Shown: positions 21,221-35,762, counted from the stretch's first letter. The stretch is 64,000 bases of DNA from Malurus cyaneus samueli (GCA_009741485.1 CM019214.1:20978267-21042266); one strand, 5' to 3'. A program made the numbers and translations. The notes: generated by a model not told the origin, from the sequence alone.

Positions 21221-24200
21221 GTTATTCATGACTATGCGTTTTCTGTATTTCCAGAAACTGGAACATAATGACAATAGCAATATCTAGATTAGGCAATTGT
21301 ACAATTCCTGCTCTCTGGCGTCTTGCACAGTAGTCCTGGGAGCTTGCAAATCTGAAAAAATTGTGGCAGATGGGTTCTGGCTATTGAACAGCCCAATCTG
21401 AAGAGAAACAGATAGGAAGTCTTGGCCTCCATTGAACAAATAGCAAAATTCCCTTTTAAAAGTATTTTTATACAAACATATAAAAAGAAATCTGACAAAA
21501 AAAGTGGGACTAAGAGATAGGAAGATATGATAAGACAGATTCTCTGTTAGTACATGGAAAAATTTCTATTCAGATATTGTCTGTGTTTTTCAGAATATGA
21601 AAGAGAGATACATCTATAAGATATGGGAAGGGAAAATGACAGACATTAGGCAGAAAGTCTCTCTTGGCAGATGATGATTTATTTTGAATTGTTCACTCTT
21701 TAATTGTAACTGTTGGTGATGACAAAAACCATCCTGGATACAAAGCTGTTGGTGCTCAGAGAAATGCAGCTGATAAAATATATTGCAGTACCTTTCCAGA
21801 ATGGCAATGGAACCACACCTCATGGCAATCCACCTCTCCTCTGTGTCTGCCTACACAGCAGGCCCAAAATTATTGATTTTGTTCTGAATGTGATCAGTGC
21901 TTTGAGTGAGTTGGTGTTCAAATGTACATCTACAGAGCCTGAGGAGGAAATTGAGCTGATTTGTAAAAACATTATATAGCAGAGAGCGATCAAACTAGTT
22001 GAGAAAACAGAAAATTTACTCATGTGGAAATGTGTGATATGGTAGCTGGATTAGTTCAGCTTCCTAAAGTACCTCAAGAGCTGCTGTATTTTAGTGCAGT
22101 TTGGACCTGTAAAATAAGCCCATAAGTGTCCAGTTCCAGTGAAGAGGTCTGCAGTGGGGTAATCAAGGACAGGCTTGTGATAAGGCTTTAGCCTGAGGCC
22201 AAGTTTTCCAGAAAGGAAAACAACAGCTATTTTCAAGATGGTCAGAGTGTTAAATGTTGAGTTATTCTGGAAAGTAATATGGATGACATGATCACAGTCA
22301 TATATATGATGAGGATTCCAGCAAATAAAAAAATAGCATTCGCCAGTGATCAAATCTCACTGCAGCTACATTTAAATTGCATGACTCCTCATGAGTGAGG
22401 CATACCATCATGAGGATGAAATCATTAGGAATTTGTCAGGCTTCAGCTGGATTCAAACATTCTCCTGGGAAGGGCACATTGTTATAATTCTGAATTTATA
22501 ACATCACCATGCACAACACTGTGACAACTATTGTTGTAACATCGCCTCTGGGGAGTTAAAACGTAAACATATCTCAATCATGTTGTTTAGATTTTAAAAG
22601 GGAGTAAGGATTTGAAATACAGAAATATCTAGATGACTCTGACTATGAAATAATCGGTATTTTAGGAGTAATATTAGGGTAAGTCTAAAATTTAGATGGT
22701 GAAAAAAAAATTGTCTTCAAAATCCTACTGAAATAGCTGCATAGCTAGGTCCTGAATCAGGTGTTATTTATAGTGAGCAACTGTCCTAACCTTGTCAGAC
22801 ACATTTTTTTCTTTGTCTTTGTGACTGTCAGGAGGGAGACCAGAAGAAAAATAGAAGTTGAACTTTAGGCTTTCTCTCTGCCTCTGCTGTCATCCACCAG
22901 AATCACTTGCAAAGCAATTGCCAAACACAGAAAGATAATCAAAACGTGTGGACCTCAAATTATTTTAGGACTGCAAGTCCCAAGTGTAATTACATCAGTA
23001 TAAAAAGCACTGGTAACAGTTGGCCAATAATCCAAGCTCTATACACGGGTTATTTTGGACCCAAAGAAAAGTGGAGCTGTGGTGCCTCCTACTGCTCTGT
23101 TCGTGTCTCTTCCTCCTACTCTCCATGTCCCACGACAGTTGCCATTAGGTCTTTGAACTATTGTTAATGCAGATGTAATGGTGGAAAAGAGTGCCTCAGA
23201 TAAGGTCTCACACATGAAAGACTGTAGCTATTTAAATTTAAAAGAAACTGAAAGTGATGAAAGCAATGAGTCACAAATATATATCCAACAGGAGCAATGC
23301 ATGCATTTTTCCTCACAATCTCACCAAATGGTTAAGAATTTTTTTTTTTTGACCGGTTATTTCATTTGATGTAAAACTGAATATGCTTTTTACATTGATC
23401 TGACTCCAAGATCCAAAAATGTTCTTTGATTCAAATGTTGTTCTGATTCAAAACTAGCAAAGCAGGATCACAAGAATGATTCATTTTTTTGGAGCTGCCT
23501 CTTTTCCACAGGCTGTAAATTGTACCAGACATAATTTTAAATTGCTCTATGGATGAAGAGCCTGGTAAGTCATTATGTTTATAGAAGAATTTATGTCTCA
23601 GTGCTACCTCATATATCCAGCCTTCCCATGCAATCCAGACAAAAGAGCATAAATCAACATGTCCAAAATATTTAAGAAAATATATCCTTTATTATTTAGG
23701 AAAGAAACCCATAGTGTTATACCTAAAATTATAGCTTTTAATAAATGAAGAATTAATCTAACCATTGCAACAGCACTGTGTATCAGAACATGCATGACAT
23801 TGGTGTAGCTTTTCCTTCAGCCACTACGTTAGACAGAAGCATCCCATAACAGATCCTGTGCAAATTTTCATAGTTATCTGAAAACTCCAGGATCAATCAC
23901 TGATTTGGGATATCACTAGGCATATTCTTGGATTGCACATACTCAGCCCAGCAGTGATTCACCAGTCTGCCCTGTAATTTAAACACACTCTCCTCAACAG
24001 CTCCACACGCTCCTCTCTGCAAATTCTATCCTCAGATTTCATTCACATGGATTTGCTAAACACAAGCAAGTACATGATCATTATGCTTAACTTTGGACTG
24101 TTTGTTCCCAAGAAAACAGAGGGAAGTCATTGTGACAATGCTGGATTTACATTTAAATAAATGTGTAGCATGAAATAGCAAATATATAGCAACTATGTAG

Positions 24201-25595
24201 ATAGTGGGAACTCGGAGCTTTTGAATTATTATAACCTTAAAAAGCAGAGCTACCATGTAATTTTTTTTTTTGCTGTTTTTTTTTTCAAACAATTAGTAGG
24301 ACTAGACAGGAAGATTCAGGACACACAGCAAACAGCTTTCACAGCTAGCAGCTGCCATGCAGAAGAATTTGCATTGGGAACTTGAAATGCGCAAAAAATG
24401 TAAATAGGAACCAATAAGGGAAATCACAGCACAGATGAGCAAGTGATTATAACACCCCTTGCCTGAGATGCAAAGATAAAAAAAGCCCCTATTAATTCAT
24501 AATCAAGCTGCTTGAACTCATTCAAGCTTTGGTGGACACAAAAAACCTACAGTGCAACAGAGGTTACAAATGCTAGACTGAACCTGAATAAGTTTCTGGT
24601 TCAGAAAGGAAAAGGACAACACCCAACATGAACCAAATGGTAATACTCATAATTTTGTACTGAATTTCATCCAAAGTTCCTCTCAGGCTCTGATTCCAAC
24701 TTCTGCAGAGAGCTGACTTTTAAAATACAGTCAGTATTTCTTCAGGAAGATGACAAATTACTTGGCAGGTTGAAGAGCCCAGGCAAGCAAAGGTGAAGTG
24801 ACTCAGATGCTGACTGGAGCTCATCTGTCCTCAGCAATAAGAATGCTTTTCTCATGCAGCTGCACAGATGCTCTGCCTTTGCAGTGTTTATTCACATCCG
24901 TGTTGTCTGAGGATAATATCAATATTGAGGTGCTACCACAAATGGAAATGGCGTCATGGAAGTGTGAAAAGCCAGATCTTTTATCAGGGGAAAAAAACCA
25001 AAAATATTTTAAAATGTGTGTATGGAATGAAAAGTACATAGAAGTTTTTTATCTGTCTCATCAGTTTATTCCTCTTTTTTTTGGCCATGGCTTTGTCACC
25101 ATAAGTTCTTATATCATCTCAGCCCTGCCCTTAGCCTGAAAGGTCAACTCAGCTGATAAGTCATTTTGAACAGAAGTTACTTCAAGTGAATTTTTTTATA
25201 GCACCTGTTAAATGGCTACTTGATTTTAATAGCAGATTCTGGGAACTCTGTCAACAAAAATAACTTACAGCACTGTTAAGCACGGCCCAGAAATTACTTA
25301 GTTTTTTTTTCTAGCTCACATTTAGTCTTACACAGGGCAAGAGTTATGTTGCAAATTGTTAAAATTTCTGGCTAGCTGCTGTCTAGAATGGATTGTAGTA
25401 AAAAGTTTATTGCATTACCCCACACACATTGTGTCAATAACCATGTAGAATGGGCATTGTCTTTCAGATGTTTTCTATATAGCATTACGTTGAACTGCTT
25501 AGTGTAGTTCTCAAACCACCAGCATAATTAAGATATTTAACTTATTGGTGCCATTTGTTTCTCATTTTTTAACAAAACCCACATAATTCTCTATT

Positions 25596-25633
<38 letters not shown>

Positions 25634-27719
25634 ATGGAAAAATATTACTGACGTATTTGAGGACACATGGTTTTGGAAGCATTACTTTAATCCTCAGGAA
25701 GTAATTTAATAAACATGGATTTTTCTACCTCAAGACTTCTGAAAAAAACTTTCTCATAAATACTGGATATAGAAATGCCCTTACAGTAACAACTATCAAA
25801 GCTCCATCTTAAGTAATAAAAAGATTAATAAAGTTCACTTGATTAATGATACTTTCTTCTTTCTCTAATTTTTAACTAAATGCCCTCTGTTAATAGCATA
25901 ATCAAGGGTCTCCCTACTTTACTTCTATAAATATCCATATTGCTCCCTGTAGAATGCCACCAGAATTGCACCAGATGTGGGTTTGACATGATGCCCTTTA
26001 GATTCAGATTTTACAGTTTCAGTGAGTCTGATCCTGCAGAGACCCACCTGCTCCCTCTCCTTTTGCTGACTCCTGCTAAAGCCATTGAAGCCAATGGAGC
26101 ATTAACTCACGTGTGTTTTTGGAGGGTCAAGAGCAAAACTGGACAAATAGACTGACCAGCAACTGCTGCTGAGAAAAGTGAAATCAGACCAGCGGTGTTG
26201 GTTTGCTGCAAAAGTGAAACTGCTCATTATCCAGGCACACATGCTAAATATCAAAGTACCAAAGGCCTAATGCACTCCTGTGTTACACCAGGTTTATGGC
26301 AGGGAAACCCTATATGCTGAAACATGGGATTTTATAGGCCTGTGGGTCTAAGGGTCAAATTCCAACCCTTGTGAGCCCCTCCCATTTACACCCAGCTATT
26401 TTAACATATTTAGTGATTGATTTTCTATTTTAATGTCCCACCACTGCTGAAGTCATCCCAAGCACCTAAAAGGAATCCAAATTTCATTTACTCAAAAGGG
26501 AAGTTAATCTTAAGCCTCCAACTTCTACCACTCAGATGATCTTTTACAGGTGTCAAGAACTTGGAGTATGAGAAGAGAGCAGTTTATCCTTCCTGAAGAA
26601 CAGAGGAAGTGCTGCCACACTGCCAGAAGCAAGGGTATATTCAGCTATCTTGGGAAGGTTGTTCAAGTTTCAAAACTTTTCTGAATGGAATCGCTTCATG
26701 TTGCATCATCCAGACTTCAGATAATGTGGGATTTAAAAGACAATTGTTTCAGTTTTTCTACTGATGCCTACACGTTTTCCCCCTGTTGCTCTGTGCCCTG
26801 TTGCTGTTGTGTTTGCCCCTTTGGACTTTATCTGTTGTGTGAGCATTACCTTGCTATAGTTACATTGTACTATCTAATTTGTTAAACACATTTTAAATGG
26901 TCTGACATAGGTGAATTCCTGAATGCTGTGCACACATTCTCACTTTTAGAAATTGTGATTGTTCCTCAGAACCATTACTCCTTTTTGCACCTTGTGATCT
27001 TCTAGGACATGTGAAACTTCTATTCTTTTTTTTCTGGGAAAGAAATGACCTCATTTTACGGGTGTAATTGCATCAAATACAGAATGACTTGTAGTTTTTT
27101 TTCCTTTCTTCTTCGTTTTGTTATCCAGATATTCCTCATTGTCCCTCTGAGCAATTCCTGTCACAAACAAAATTATTGTCCCATAGTGATGTAACGGCAG
27201 TCTGCCAACAGGAAGCAAAATGTCTCTGGCTGTCGCTGCTGTTATGTGGAGCTTTTCCCAGGGCTGCAGGTCTGGCAGCCTCAGTAATGGAAATCCTACT
27301 CACAGTCATTGTCCCACTGCAATTAACAGAGGCAATGTTCATGCTCTGAGCTCATGAGTTTATGTTTTAAAGCTGTGAGAGGAGCATTTCAAGGCTTTCC
27401 TCAAGTATATCCCTCCAAATAGTCCATGTCCCTTTAGAAATCATTTCTCTGACATGTATCCTTACTCCAGATTTTGTATAGTCCCAGAATGGAATAGAAC
27501 ATGGAAAGAGATTTAGGATTCAGTTTGCCTAGTTAACACACAGAAATAATTTGGCAGCTGAGGCTCCATGGGGAAGGATGTAGGCAGGAAAAAACACAGT
27601 CTGGGATGTAATGAATGTTTTTAAAATCCTCGCAAGCTTAGGTACTTACTGTCAAGGCCAGCAACTGATGTACGCTATTAGGAAAATGTTTTCCTTTTTA
27701 TTTTTTTCTCTCCAGAATC
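21221..27719. other. Unique AT-rich non-coding DNA, 6.5 kb
   Basis: No gene or repeat family was recognised. Frames of up to 113 codons (24798-25139, plus) have no domains. Features inside are a 31-base A run at 25,600-25,630 and T runs near 23,340 and 24,260. Confidence 0.55.
25600..25630. repeat. Poly(A) run, 31 bases
   Basis: Thirty-one A in a row, preceded by TTCTCTATTTTAT. No polyadenylation hexamer lies close upstream on the plus strand. Confidence 0.9.
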
Positions 27720-27870
27720 TGTTTTTCATCATCAAATGGGCATATTGCAAATAATCAATGGCAGTTAGTGTTATCAGGTCACAGTACTGTAAGTTATATT
27801 TTGCAATATAAATTATTATTTAAATTATATCAAGTAGCATTAGCTCTATGGTAACAAGCAATGGCACATT
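27720..27870. promoter_or_regulatory. Candidate conserved non-coding element C
   Basis: AT-rich unique block with CATATTGCAAATAATCAATG at about 27,741-27,760 (an octamer/C/EBP-like half-site next to homeodomain-type AATCAAT). It has no coding potential. Conservation is inferred. Confidence 0.25.
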
Positions 27871-28392
27871 CTGTACAAACAGATAAGCCTGCTCTTCCTA
27901 CGCCTGTATCCACGGTGCTGGGCTGAGTTTGTTCTCAGAGGGAGAAGGATATGATTACTGAGATAAAACAAAATCACACACCACAATAATTGTGGGGAAG
28001 GGGGGGAGGGGAGAATGTTAAATGTATTTAAACTTCAGGAGGTTAAAACAGTGAGTGCCAAAAATCTCTGAACGTGTCAGGATTAATAACAGCTGGAAGC
28101 AGGAGCAGAGCTGACTCTCCATTCCTAATGCAGAATTCAGCATTTAAGGTGCCAGGATGTTGATTTATCAAGCTTTCTCTTTCTATCCCAACAGTCCTCC
28201 CACATAATGGCAATTGCTGGTGATAAAGAGAGTACACAAATGTTAAATAATAAATTAATTTCTTACCTCTGACGTAACCAAAGAACATTGTTTCAATAAC
28301 CCTAGATTTTGTCTCCAAACACTCGAGGAATATCTAAGGTATAGCAATTAAGCATAAATTAATTGAAAAACTTCAGCCATCTGAGGGCACAC

Positions 28393-28448
28393 TCTGAATG
28401 AAATAAAAATCCAAAATCAATCTGAATGAAATAAAAATTCAAAATCAA
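28393..28448. repeat. 28-bp tandem duplication
   Basis: Two adjacent 28-bp copies (28,393-28,420 and 28,421-28,448) start TCTGAATGAAATAAAAAT and differ by one base. This is a recent local slippage event. Confidence 0.93.
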
Positions 28449-28629
28449 TCTCGAGCAGAAACTCAGAATGAGCACATAACTTTCAAATAAAAACATAGTG
28501 CTTTTGAATGAAACCTCTTGCAATAGGATCAGAAAGCAAGTCCTTTAGATCCCTGAGGTATAAAATCTGAGGGAAGTGGCACGTGAGCAACACTGGCTGA
28601 TTGCATTTCAAGCTGCATTTGAAGTCAGG

Positions 28630-28920
28630 ACCTTCAACACTAAAATGTATGCGTATTCTACTCTAAGTAGTCAAATTCTGCTAATCAGAGTGATGGTATG
28701 TTTTCATTTTTGACAGCCAGTAGGGACACTCTTTGATGGTGTTTATACACCTCTGATATGGGTCAAGCAGCCTGTTCTTAGCATTTAAAAGCCCCCAGCG
28801 TTTTGTTAATGAGTAAAGCTTTATAATAAATGCTTGCTTGGGTTATGAATTCTAAAAGCATGAACTAAAAAGAATACCAGCCATAGCTGGTATGCATTAA
28901 TATGTTTTAATGGATGTAAG
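28630..28920. promoter_or_regulatory. Candidate conserved non-coding element D with hairpin
   Basis: Unique AT-rich block containing AATGAGTAAAG, AATAAATGC and a TGCATTAATATG segment. It also holds an 8-bp perfect inverted repeat, ATACCAGC-CATA-GCTGGTAT, at 28,874-28,893. The regulatory call is inference from texture. Confidence 0.3.
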
Positions 28921-29030
28921 TTAGAAGAGGAAGAAACCTTCCATTTTCCATCTGATCTTCCTTCTATCAACTGCACTATCAGTGCACATTAGTGCAACAC
29001 CTGCTTTCACTATGGCTGTCCAGAGGTAGT

Positions 29031-29110
29031 AGGCAGAGTTATCAGTTTCTGATAATATAATAGAGTTAGGAGGTAGAGTTATCACTTTCTGGTAACATAC
29101 TATTAGTCCC
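29031..29110. repeat. Imperfect 40-bp tandem duplication
   Basis: AGGCAGAGTTATCAGTTTCT at 29,031 is repeated as AGGTAGAGTTATCACTTTCT at 29,071, exactly 40 bp later. The following bases (GATAATATA and GGTAACATA) also correspond. Confidence 0.8.
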
Positions 29111-32100
29111 TCTAATGAATAATATTTTCTACATAAAGATCCCAAATATTTTTATATTATATCTATCCTACAAGAGAAACACAAGATGGCAAAACATCTT
29201 GCTCCAAGATCAGGAGATGAGCCTACAGCAGGTGCAGGAGAGCAGCCTATCACCTACCTAGTCGGTAGTCCCTGTATGGACTTAAACTGACACTGCTGGA
29301 TTCAGCCTTAAACAGACTCTAAGTCAGAAAACAGAGTAATGTCTACCCCACCACATGAATAAATAATTGGCATGAAAATAGCAAAGGTGGTAAATGCAAA
29401 GTGCTGTTTGTAACCTAAATTAAATGTTGTGTTTTATGAGGAAAGACACAGTGAATGGGTCAAGCAGTTATCAGTCTTTGACTTTTATGATGCAGTGGTG
29501 TAGGACTGTACCTCCTCTGCAGGCAGACATTCATGATAGGTGTAACAGAAGCTATATATGGTTACCATAGTGAGAATAAATTCTGTTGATTGTTCTGGGA
29601 AAAAACCAGTAGAAGAATTATGGGGGGTTTCCCCAAAAAACAAGTCACATGCTCAAGAGTATTCCTTTAATGCAAACCACATTTTCTAACTAGGCACAAC
29701 TGAAAGCCAGAGCCAGCAAAAAAACCCAGTCACAAAACTGTGACTGAAATTGTGACTAATTAACAGCTGGATGGAGGGCAGCTGATTACAGGGCTTTGCC
29801 ATCAGAATGTCACTGTGAGTGGAAACTGGGTGGGCAGGGAAGGCTGGGTCACAGACTGATAAAGCACTACTGTAGATGCTTGTCAGTTCAAAATGAAGCC
29901 AGCACCAGCACAATTATTTTTTTTATTTTTATTTTTTTTTAAGGGTTGGCTGTCACTTAGAAACCAGAGATGGTGTCTCTGGCTGATGGTGGGCTTGGGC
30001 TTCTCTGAGTGGGAAGGTTTGACAGGGAGCTGCTGCTGCCAAGAAACTGTGGTTTGTGCACTCGGTGCTCTGGGGACTGGGAGTGAGGAGTTTGGTGGAG
30101 CTGCTGATTGATGAAAAGTTTAGTCCAATCTAACTGTTGGCACATCATGGTTTCTGGCACAAATGGACTGTGCTTGGGATGAGGCAACAATACTCCAAAC
30201 CCAGCATGCAATGAACATTCAGCAGTGCCTCCAGAAAGCTGATTTCTGTCTTGCATGAAACAGTTGGGTGGATATTTGGGCTGAACAGAGGGAGAGTGTG
30301 TGGTTGCTTCAGGGACTGTGGAAATGCAGCATCACTTTAACATAACTTTCTATAGGGGCCTTCTCTTTTCCCTTGCACGGTCTGGCAGATTTCCTGAATT
30401 TACTTTTATTACCATCTAAAACAAGCTAGCTGTGCTACTTTAGCAGGTGAGTTGGGAGGTTGGCATTTCCTTAGTCAGGGCTATCTCACATTGTCTCAAT
30501 GGGATACAAAGAAGAAAAGGTCAGGAAAAAATCCAATTGTAGAACGGCAAGTTATGCCTAGGAAAGGGAAGAGGGAAAAGAGGAAGGATACTGTAGCATT
30601 TGCTGTCACTATATTTTCTAGCCAGGTCAAGGAAAAAAATCTTGCTTCCTACCTTGATAAACCATTAGTAATAGGTCAGGAGTCAGCTGCTTCCTTTATC
30701 AGCACAGGGAGCTTAAATGTCAACGATTTAATGTTTCCATGGAGATCCCCTGAGCTTCACTAATGTGGGCACATTATTTACACCCACGCTGCTGGAGAAA
30801 TGAGAATGACAGCACGTTTCGTTGTGCCCCAGCGTATCTGAAGTAAATGCTGCTGCTGGACTCTGAAACAGCATCTTGGAACACAGGGCCAATCTCAGGG
30901 ATGTGAGAGACACCTGCTCATGTGATTTTGGCTCTCGTTGGAAAGAAGCTGCCAGGGGTTTTAATGCTGCATTCTGGAGAGATCACTCCAGTGCAGAGGG
31001 ATTGTCACAGTTGCTCAGCAGTAAAAAATGAATCCTTGCAGGAGCTGCAGTGGGTAGCACATCAACTCTGTGACCTACATAGGCTGCACACACTTTAGTT
31101 GTTAATTTATTTCATCTGGGGAAGGAGCAGATAGATTCACAATCAGAAGAGTGGGGGAGTATCTTGTTTGTTCCAAATTGGTTCAGCCTGGTTCAAGCTG
31201 TTTATCTTGCATGGGAGTCACTACAGAGCCACTTTCTCCATTAGTATTAATAACAGAAGTGTGAAAATCACTGGTGTTATTTTGATGAATATTTCATCTG
31301 CCATTTAAATAAACTAATTTTCATTCCTTTCCACAAGCACACAAGTTAGGATGATGTTGCTGTAAGTGAATTTTGACTTCATGTACACATTTGTATAGCA
31401 CATTTCTGAATATTTATTTTCCATCTGTGGTGATGCAGAAGGGATGTTTTTAGGCAAAATAAAGTGAAGTGCTATGGGACTTGCCACAGCACCTTCTGCA
31501 ACCTGAGCAGCTGTATGTATGTGGCTACCAAAATATTGTATCGAATCAAATATTTTGATGTATGCTAACCTAGCAGAATACACAAGTGTGTACTTTAAGA
31601 CAGTACAGACATGATGTGCAATGTGATGAGCAATAATAACCTATATATTTGCCATTAAAGAAAGCCTCATGGTGAAATCTCCTTAGACCCTGATGTCCAC
31701 TGCAGTAGGTTTTGCCATGGACTGCCCTTTTTTCTTCATGAGATGCAAAAACCAGAGAGACAATTGGAGAGACAATTGGCAAATATGTATGACAGAAGCA
31801 TCTGAAATGTCTGTCAAGTCAAATCAGATATGCCATGAGCAGCTCAGATTTCCCTCTCTTCCCCTACCACTGGCTTTCACATGGAGCAGATGAGCCCCAG
31901 ATCTGCACAGCCTTCTCCCAGTCCCTGAATTTATTGGATTATGCTGAATTCAGTATACTTGTTGGCTTTGCTGCAAATGCAACAGGGACTAGATAAATAG
32001 CTTTTCCCTTCCTTCCCAGAGACCCCAGGTCCTAGAGGAAGCAGAGGTTTGGTTTTTGGGGAGAGAGGATAGGGATTTCTAGCTGACTGTAGGCAAGGGT

Positions 32101-35100
32101 AGAGAATGGAGCAGGACCTCTTAGAGCCCTGGAAGGTGTAGGTGTTTGTTTCCTGAGTGCTGGATGCTCAGCAAGGTTCCACCGTGCTCAGATTTCCCCT
32201 GATTAGAGAAGAGGCTGAGTTTAGACTGTCCTTACTGAACCGCTGGGTTGTAGCCATGTTTTTGTACAGTATTCCTGGAAGTACCACTCTGTCTGATGGC
32301 ATTTCTGGGAAGGTGGCACGGCACCACTACTCTGATTTAGTGTACAGCTTAAATTAAGCCCTTCCTGGAAGTGTGGCTGATGCGTAGGAAGATGCAAAGA
32401 TCCTCCTTGCATCAAATCTGTTAAAGCTATTTGTTTACCATTTTAGAAAAGCAAAACACCGTTAGTGAGGACAGTCTTCAGGACTGCATTGACAAATTAA
32501 TCAAAAAACAGAGTAGGATTGATTGTTACTGAACCTGCTTCAAACAATTTGTGCTTTGAATAAATGCAAGACAGAAAAAAAAAAAAAGTAGGTTTACAGT
32601 GAATTTAAGAGGAGAATTCTTCTGCTATCAATGATGCTAATGAACTCATTAGCTACAAAGTGGATTTTTAATCTGGGTACCCTTTACAATGCTGAACTTG
32701 AAATAAACCCATCTTATTAAACATTTTAAAACAATAAATGTAGCAATGGAGTCTCTAAGTATTTTAAATAGAAAGGTGGGCTGGCTGCATCTTGTCAGTA
32801 GTCTTATTCTGGTTCAGGCTGGGAGAAAGGACTGACCCCAGTTTTATGGTGGTCAATGGAGGTGCCTCTCGCAAACTAGAAATTTATACCATCAAATAAG
32901 TATAAAGGGGTTATTTTTCTCCATTACCACATACCAACAATGCAGCAAAGTTTCCAGGAACATAATTTTTCACTAAGGTCGAGGACTGATACAGTTATTT
33001 TTACTTTCCACTTCGAAATGATAAATCTATATAACAAGGAGTTAGAAAAGTATGTCTGATACTCATTTGAAATCTAGACATCCAACAGAGAAAAATGCTG
33101 CCATATATGCCTTGCAAAAGAATGTTCTGTTCTATTTTTTGAAACATAGAAGGATGTAATAGGGTTTTTTTTTTCTTCTACAAAGAAAAAGTAAAACACA
33201 AAGAAAGTAACTTTCACTGTGACTCAGGCTTTAACATCTTTTGTTTCTTCAAGGTTTTTCACGCTGCTGCTGACTTTTTCTGCAAGTACCATGTACCCTT
33301 TTAGAGACCCATAGGAATTGTTCCAAATCTTCAGTAAAATATTTTGTACCATATTTTTCTTCATATTGTGCTTGTGTCATTATGGTGGGTTTTATTATTG
33401 CTCCATGTTGTGTCCTGAGCTGGGAAGAGCAGCCTACTTACTTTCGATCTTTAACGTGGAAAGAAAGATGGTGACTATTGATCCTTACCAGAAGATCCGT
33501 GAACATCTGACACTTCAAATAAACAGAAAACTTTTGACAAATGAGCACTGAATTTCAGCAAGTTTTGATACAGGGAAAATCATTAGTGTATCTATTTCAA
33601 GAATACAATTGCAGCAGTAGCTGGTGTTTGGCAGACATCGCGCAGAGAAAATATTCTTTCCCACTCTCTTCTTTTAACTGCGTTTTTCCTTCCTTTCATA
33701 CTAAATGTAGTTTACTTTAGTTAAAGCTCTAAAGCCCTTTTTCTGTGTTACCTTCTTCTTTTTTTAATCAGTGGGGCAGCAGTTTTTGTCTGGGCTTGGG
33801 AAGGAAATAGGATGATGTTATGTTGAAAAGGTTATGGGACTTTACATACCAATTATAGAATCATTATAAATGCATGAACAATATAGAAACAATATTAAAA
33901 TTCTTGCTACTGCTATTCTACATAGCACATTAATGAATTTTCAGTCTGTGGGAACAGAACAAAATAACATGACTCTGTGAGTTAAAATATACTCTGATTT
34001 GAATCAGTATTGGTGTTTCATTCTGCATTAAAATAAAATCTGCTCTGATTTCTTGCCTGTTTATCTTGCAGATAAACATGATATAAAACAATGATGAGTA
34101 GCATTATTTTTTGGCTACGGTGTGCTTTTCCGAATAGGTGGAATGAGGCGCAGCAGAAGAACATTAATGACTATGCAACTCCTGTTCTTTGTGCTTCTCC
34201 AATTCCAGACCCTCCTGATTAAATCTTTCACATTTACAGAGAAGGAAACTAAGCAGGGAATGCATTTGAGGCTTTCATCCCATAGCATGAACAGCTTGTC
34301 TGTGCTCCCCTTTTCCACATGCCTACATGTTATTTCTGCATGCTCTTACACTGAGCACCACACTGTATTTTTCAGCAGTCTGCACAGGAGAGCTGTGTTG
34401 ATGTTCAGAGTTGCTGTGAGCTAGGACAGATCCCCAGGGCTGGCCCGAGTCTTTGGAATTGCTTAGATATGCAAGACACACAGTAAGAGGCTGAAGCAGC
34501 CAGTCTGTAATGCCCTGTAGAAAAAAATTAATATCTAGTAATAAGCTCTCTTGTTTTATTATCAATCTTATGGTGCAGCAGGAGGCAAAGAGGGTATTTG
34601 TTTGAATTCTGTGAAAAAATTCAGTCTCTTTTCCCTATTTTATGTTCTTTGTAGTTTGTCCATGCAGATGTGATCAGATAGATCCGTGGGTGGAAGTGAC
34701 ACAGGGGTGCCTGGGCAGTGCTGTGGCTGAACTAGAGCTGGATGGAGCTTATCTTAGAGAGAATAAGGGGTCTGAATGTAAATCGTGTCTTCACAGAGGC
34801 CTTTTTTCAACCTGAATTTGTCACAGATAACTAGGACCAGGGTCCCCAAAGTGTTCTGTAGAAACATTTATTTTTTCCATTCCAGTAAGTTACCAAGTGC
34901 TGTTTAGAAGCATCATGAACAGAATTCAACACTGATACTTCCTGTCAGAAGAGGTCTTGCTGCAATCTCAGCCCTTCAATGTTCCTACTGAACCCGACAT
35001 GGAAGGTGAGGTGTTTATGAGTTCTCATTCAATCTATTTTACTCATCCAGAAGTGCAAGACTTGATACGCTTTGCACAACAGAAAACATTCTCCAAACAA

Positions 35101-35762
35101 ACCTCATAGCCTCTTGGAATCACTCTTTACCATTACTTTGTTAATGTTCTATTACAAAGGTCAAACAATCCTCTAAAGTTTACTTTGAAATGTTTTGTAG
35201 AAGGGAAGCAAAACAGTTCCAGATTGCCACAGTCAATTTTAACACGACTAATATCATAATGTACTTCATAAACTTCTAATCTATGTAGAAACCTAGGATA
35301 TGCTCAAAAGTTGCCACTGAAAAAGTAAACCTGCAGAAAATGTCCATTTCTCCCTCTCACTATCTCTCTCTAATTTTTAATAGTAATAAAATCATTGCTA
35401 CTTAGTAAATTAAGTTTTCTTTATTTCAAGGTTCCTCTTCTGTGCCCAAGTCATAATTATGCAGGCGTAATTTTCAATCTGTCATTCAGGATGGATTAAC
35501 GAACTCTCAGTTTATAAAGGTTGTCTGGTGATGATATGTTGGTCTCTGCTGGTTGCTGGAGATGGCTTTGCTATTGCCCTTCCTGCATCTCAGTCTCAGA
35601 TAAATGTGCACTTCCTAGCCTTCATTTCCGTCTTCTGTTAGGGATGGGATAGTAAATCCTTATTTTTATAAGACATGAAAATTCTCTGCCATGATACAAG
35701 AATAACTATGCAGCTGTTACTTGTTTAATGCACTGTTTCATTCCAAATATATTGTAAATCTT
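29111..35762. other. Unique AT-rich non-coding DNA, 6.6 kb
   Basis: No recognisable exon. It contains a T-rich tract at 29,914-29,940 and an AATAAA plus A-run end at 32,559-32,587. A faint MIR-like phrase (TTACAGAGAAGGAAACTAAG) lies near 34,233-34,252. Frames of up to 103 codons lack any family signature. Confidence 0.55.
32513..32587 (+). other. Possible retroposed 3' end: AATAAA plus poly(A)
   Basis: AATAAA at 32,559-32,564 lies 10 bases before an A run of 13 at 32,575-32,587, the normal geometry of a processed mRNA tail. A short AGTAGG occurs at 32,512-32,517 and again at 32,587-32,592, which might be a target duplication or chance. The intervening 60 bp is not recognised. A real transcript 3' end with an internal A tract is an alternative. 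Confidence 0.25.

Noticed and set aside
21713..21979. 88-codon frame ending in an acidic stretch (STEPEEEIELICKNII)
   Set aside because: The tail looks protein-like, but there are no homologues I recognise and no clear splice sites bounding it.
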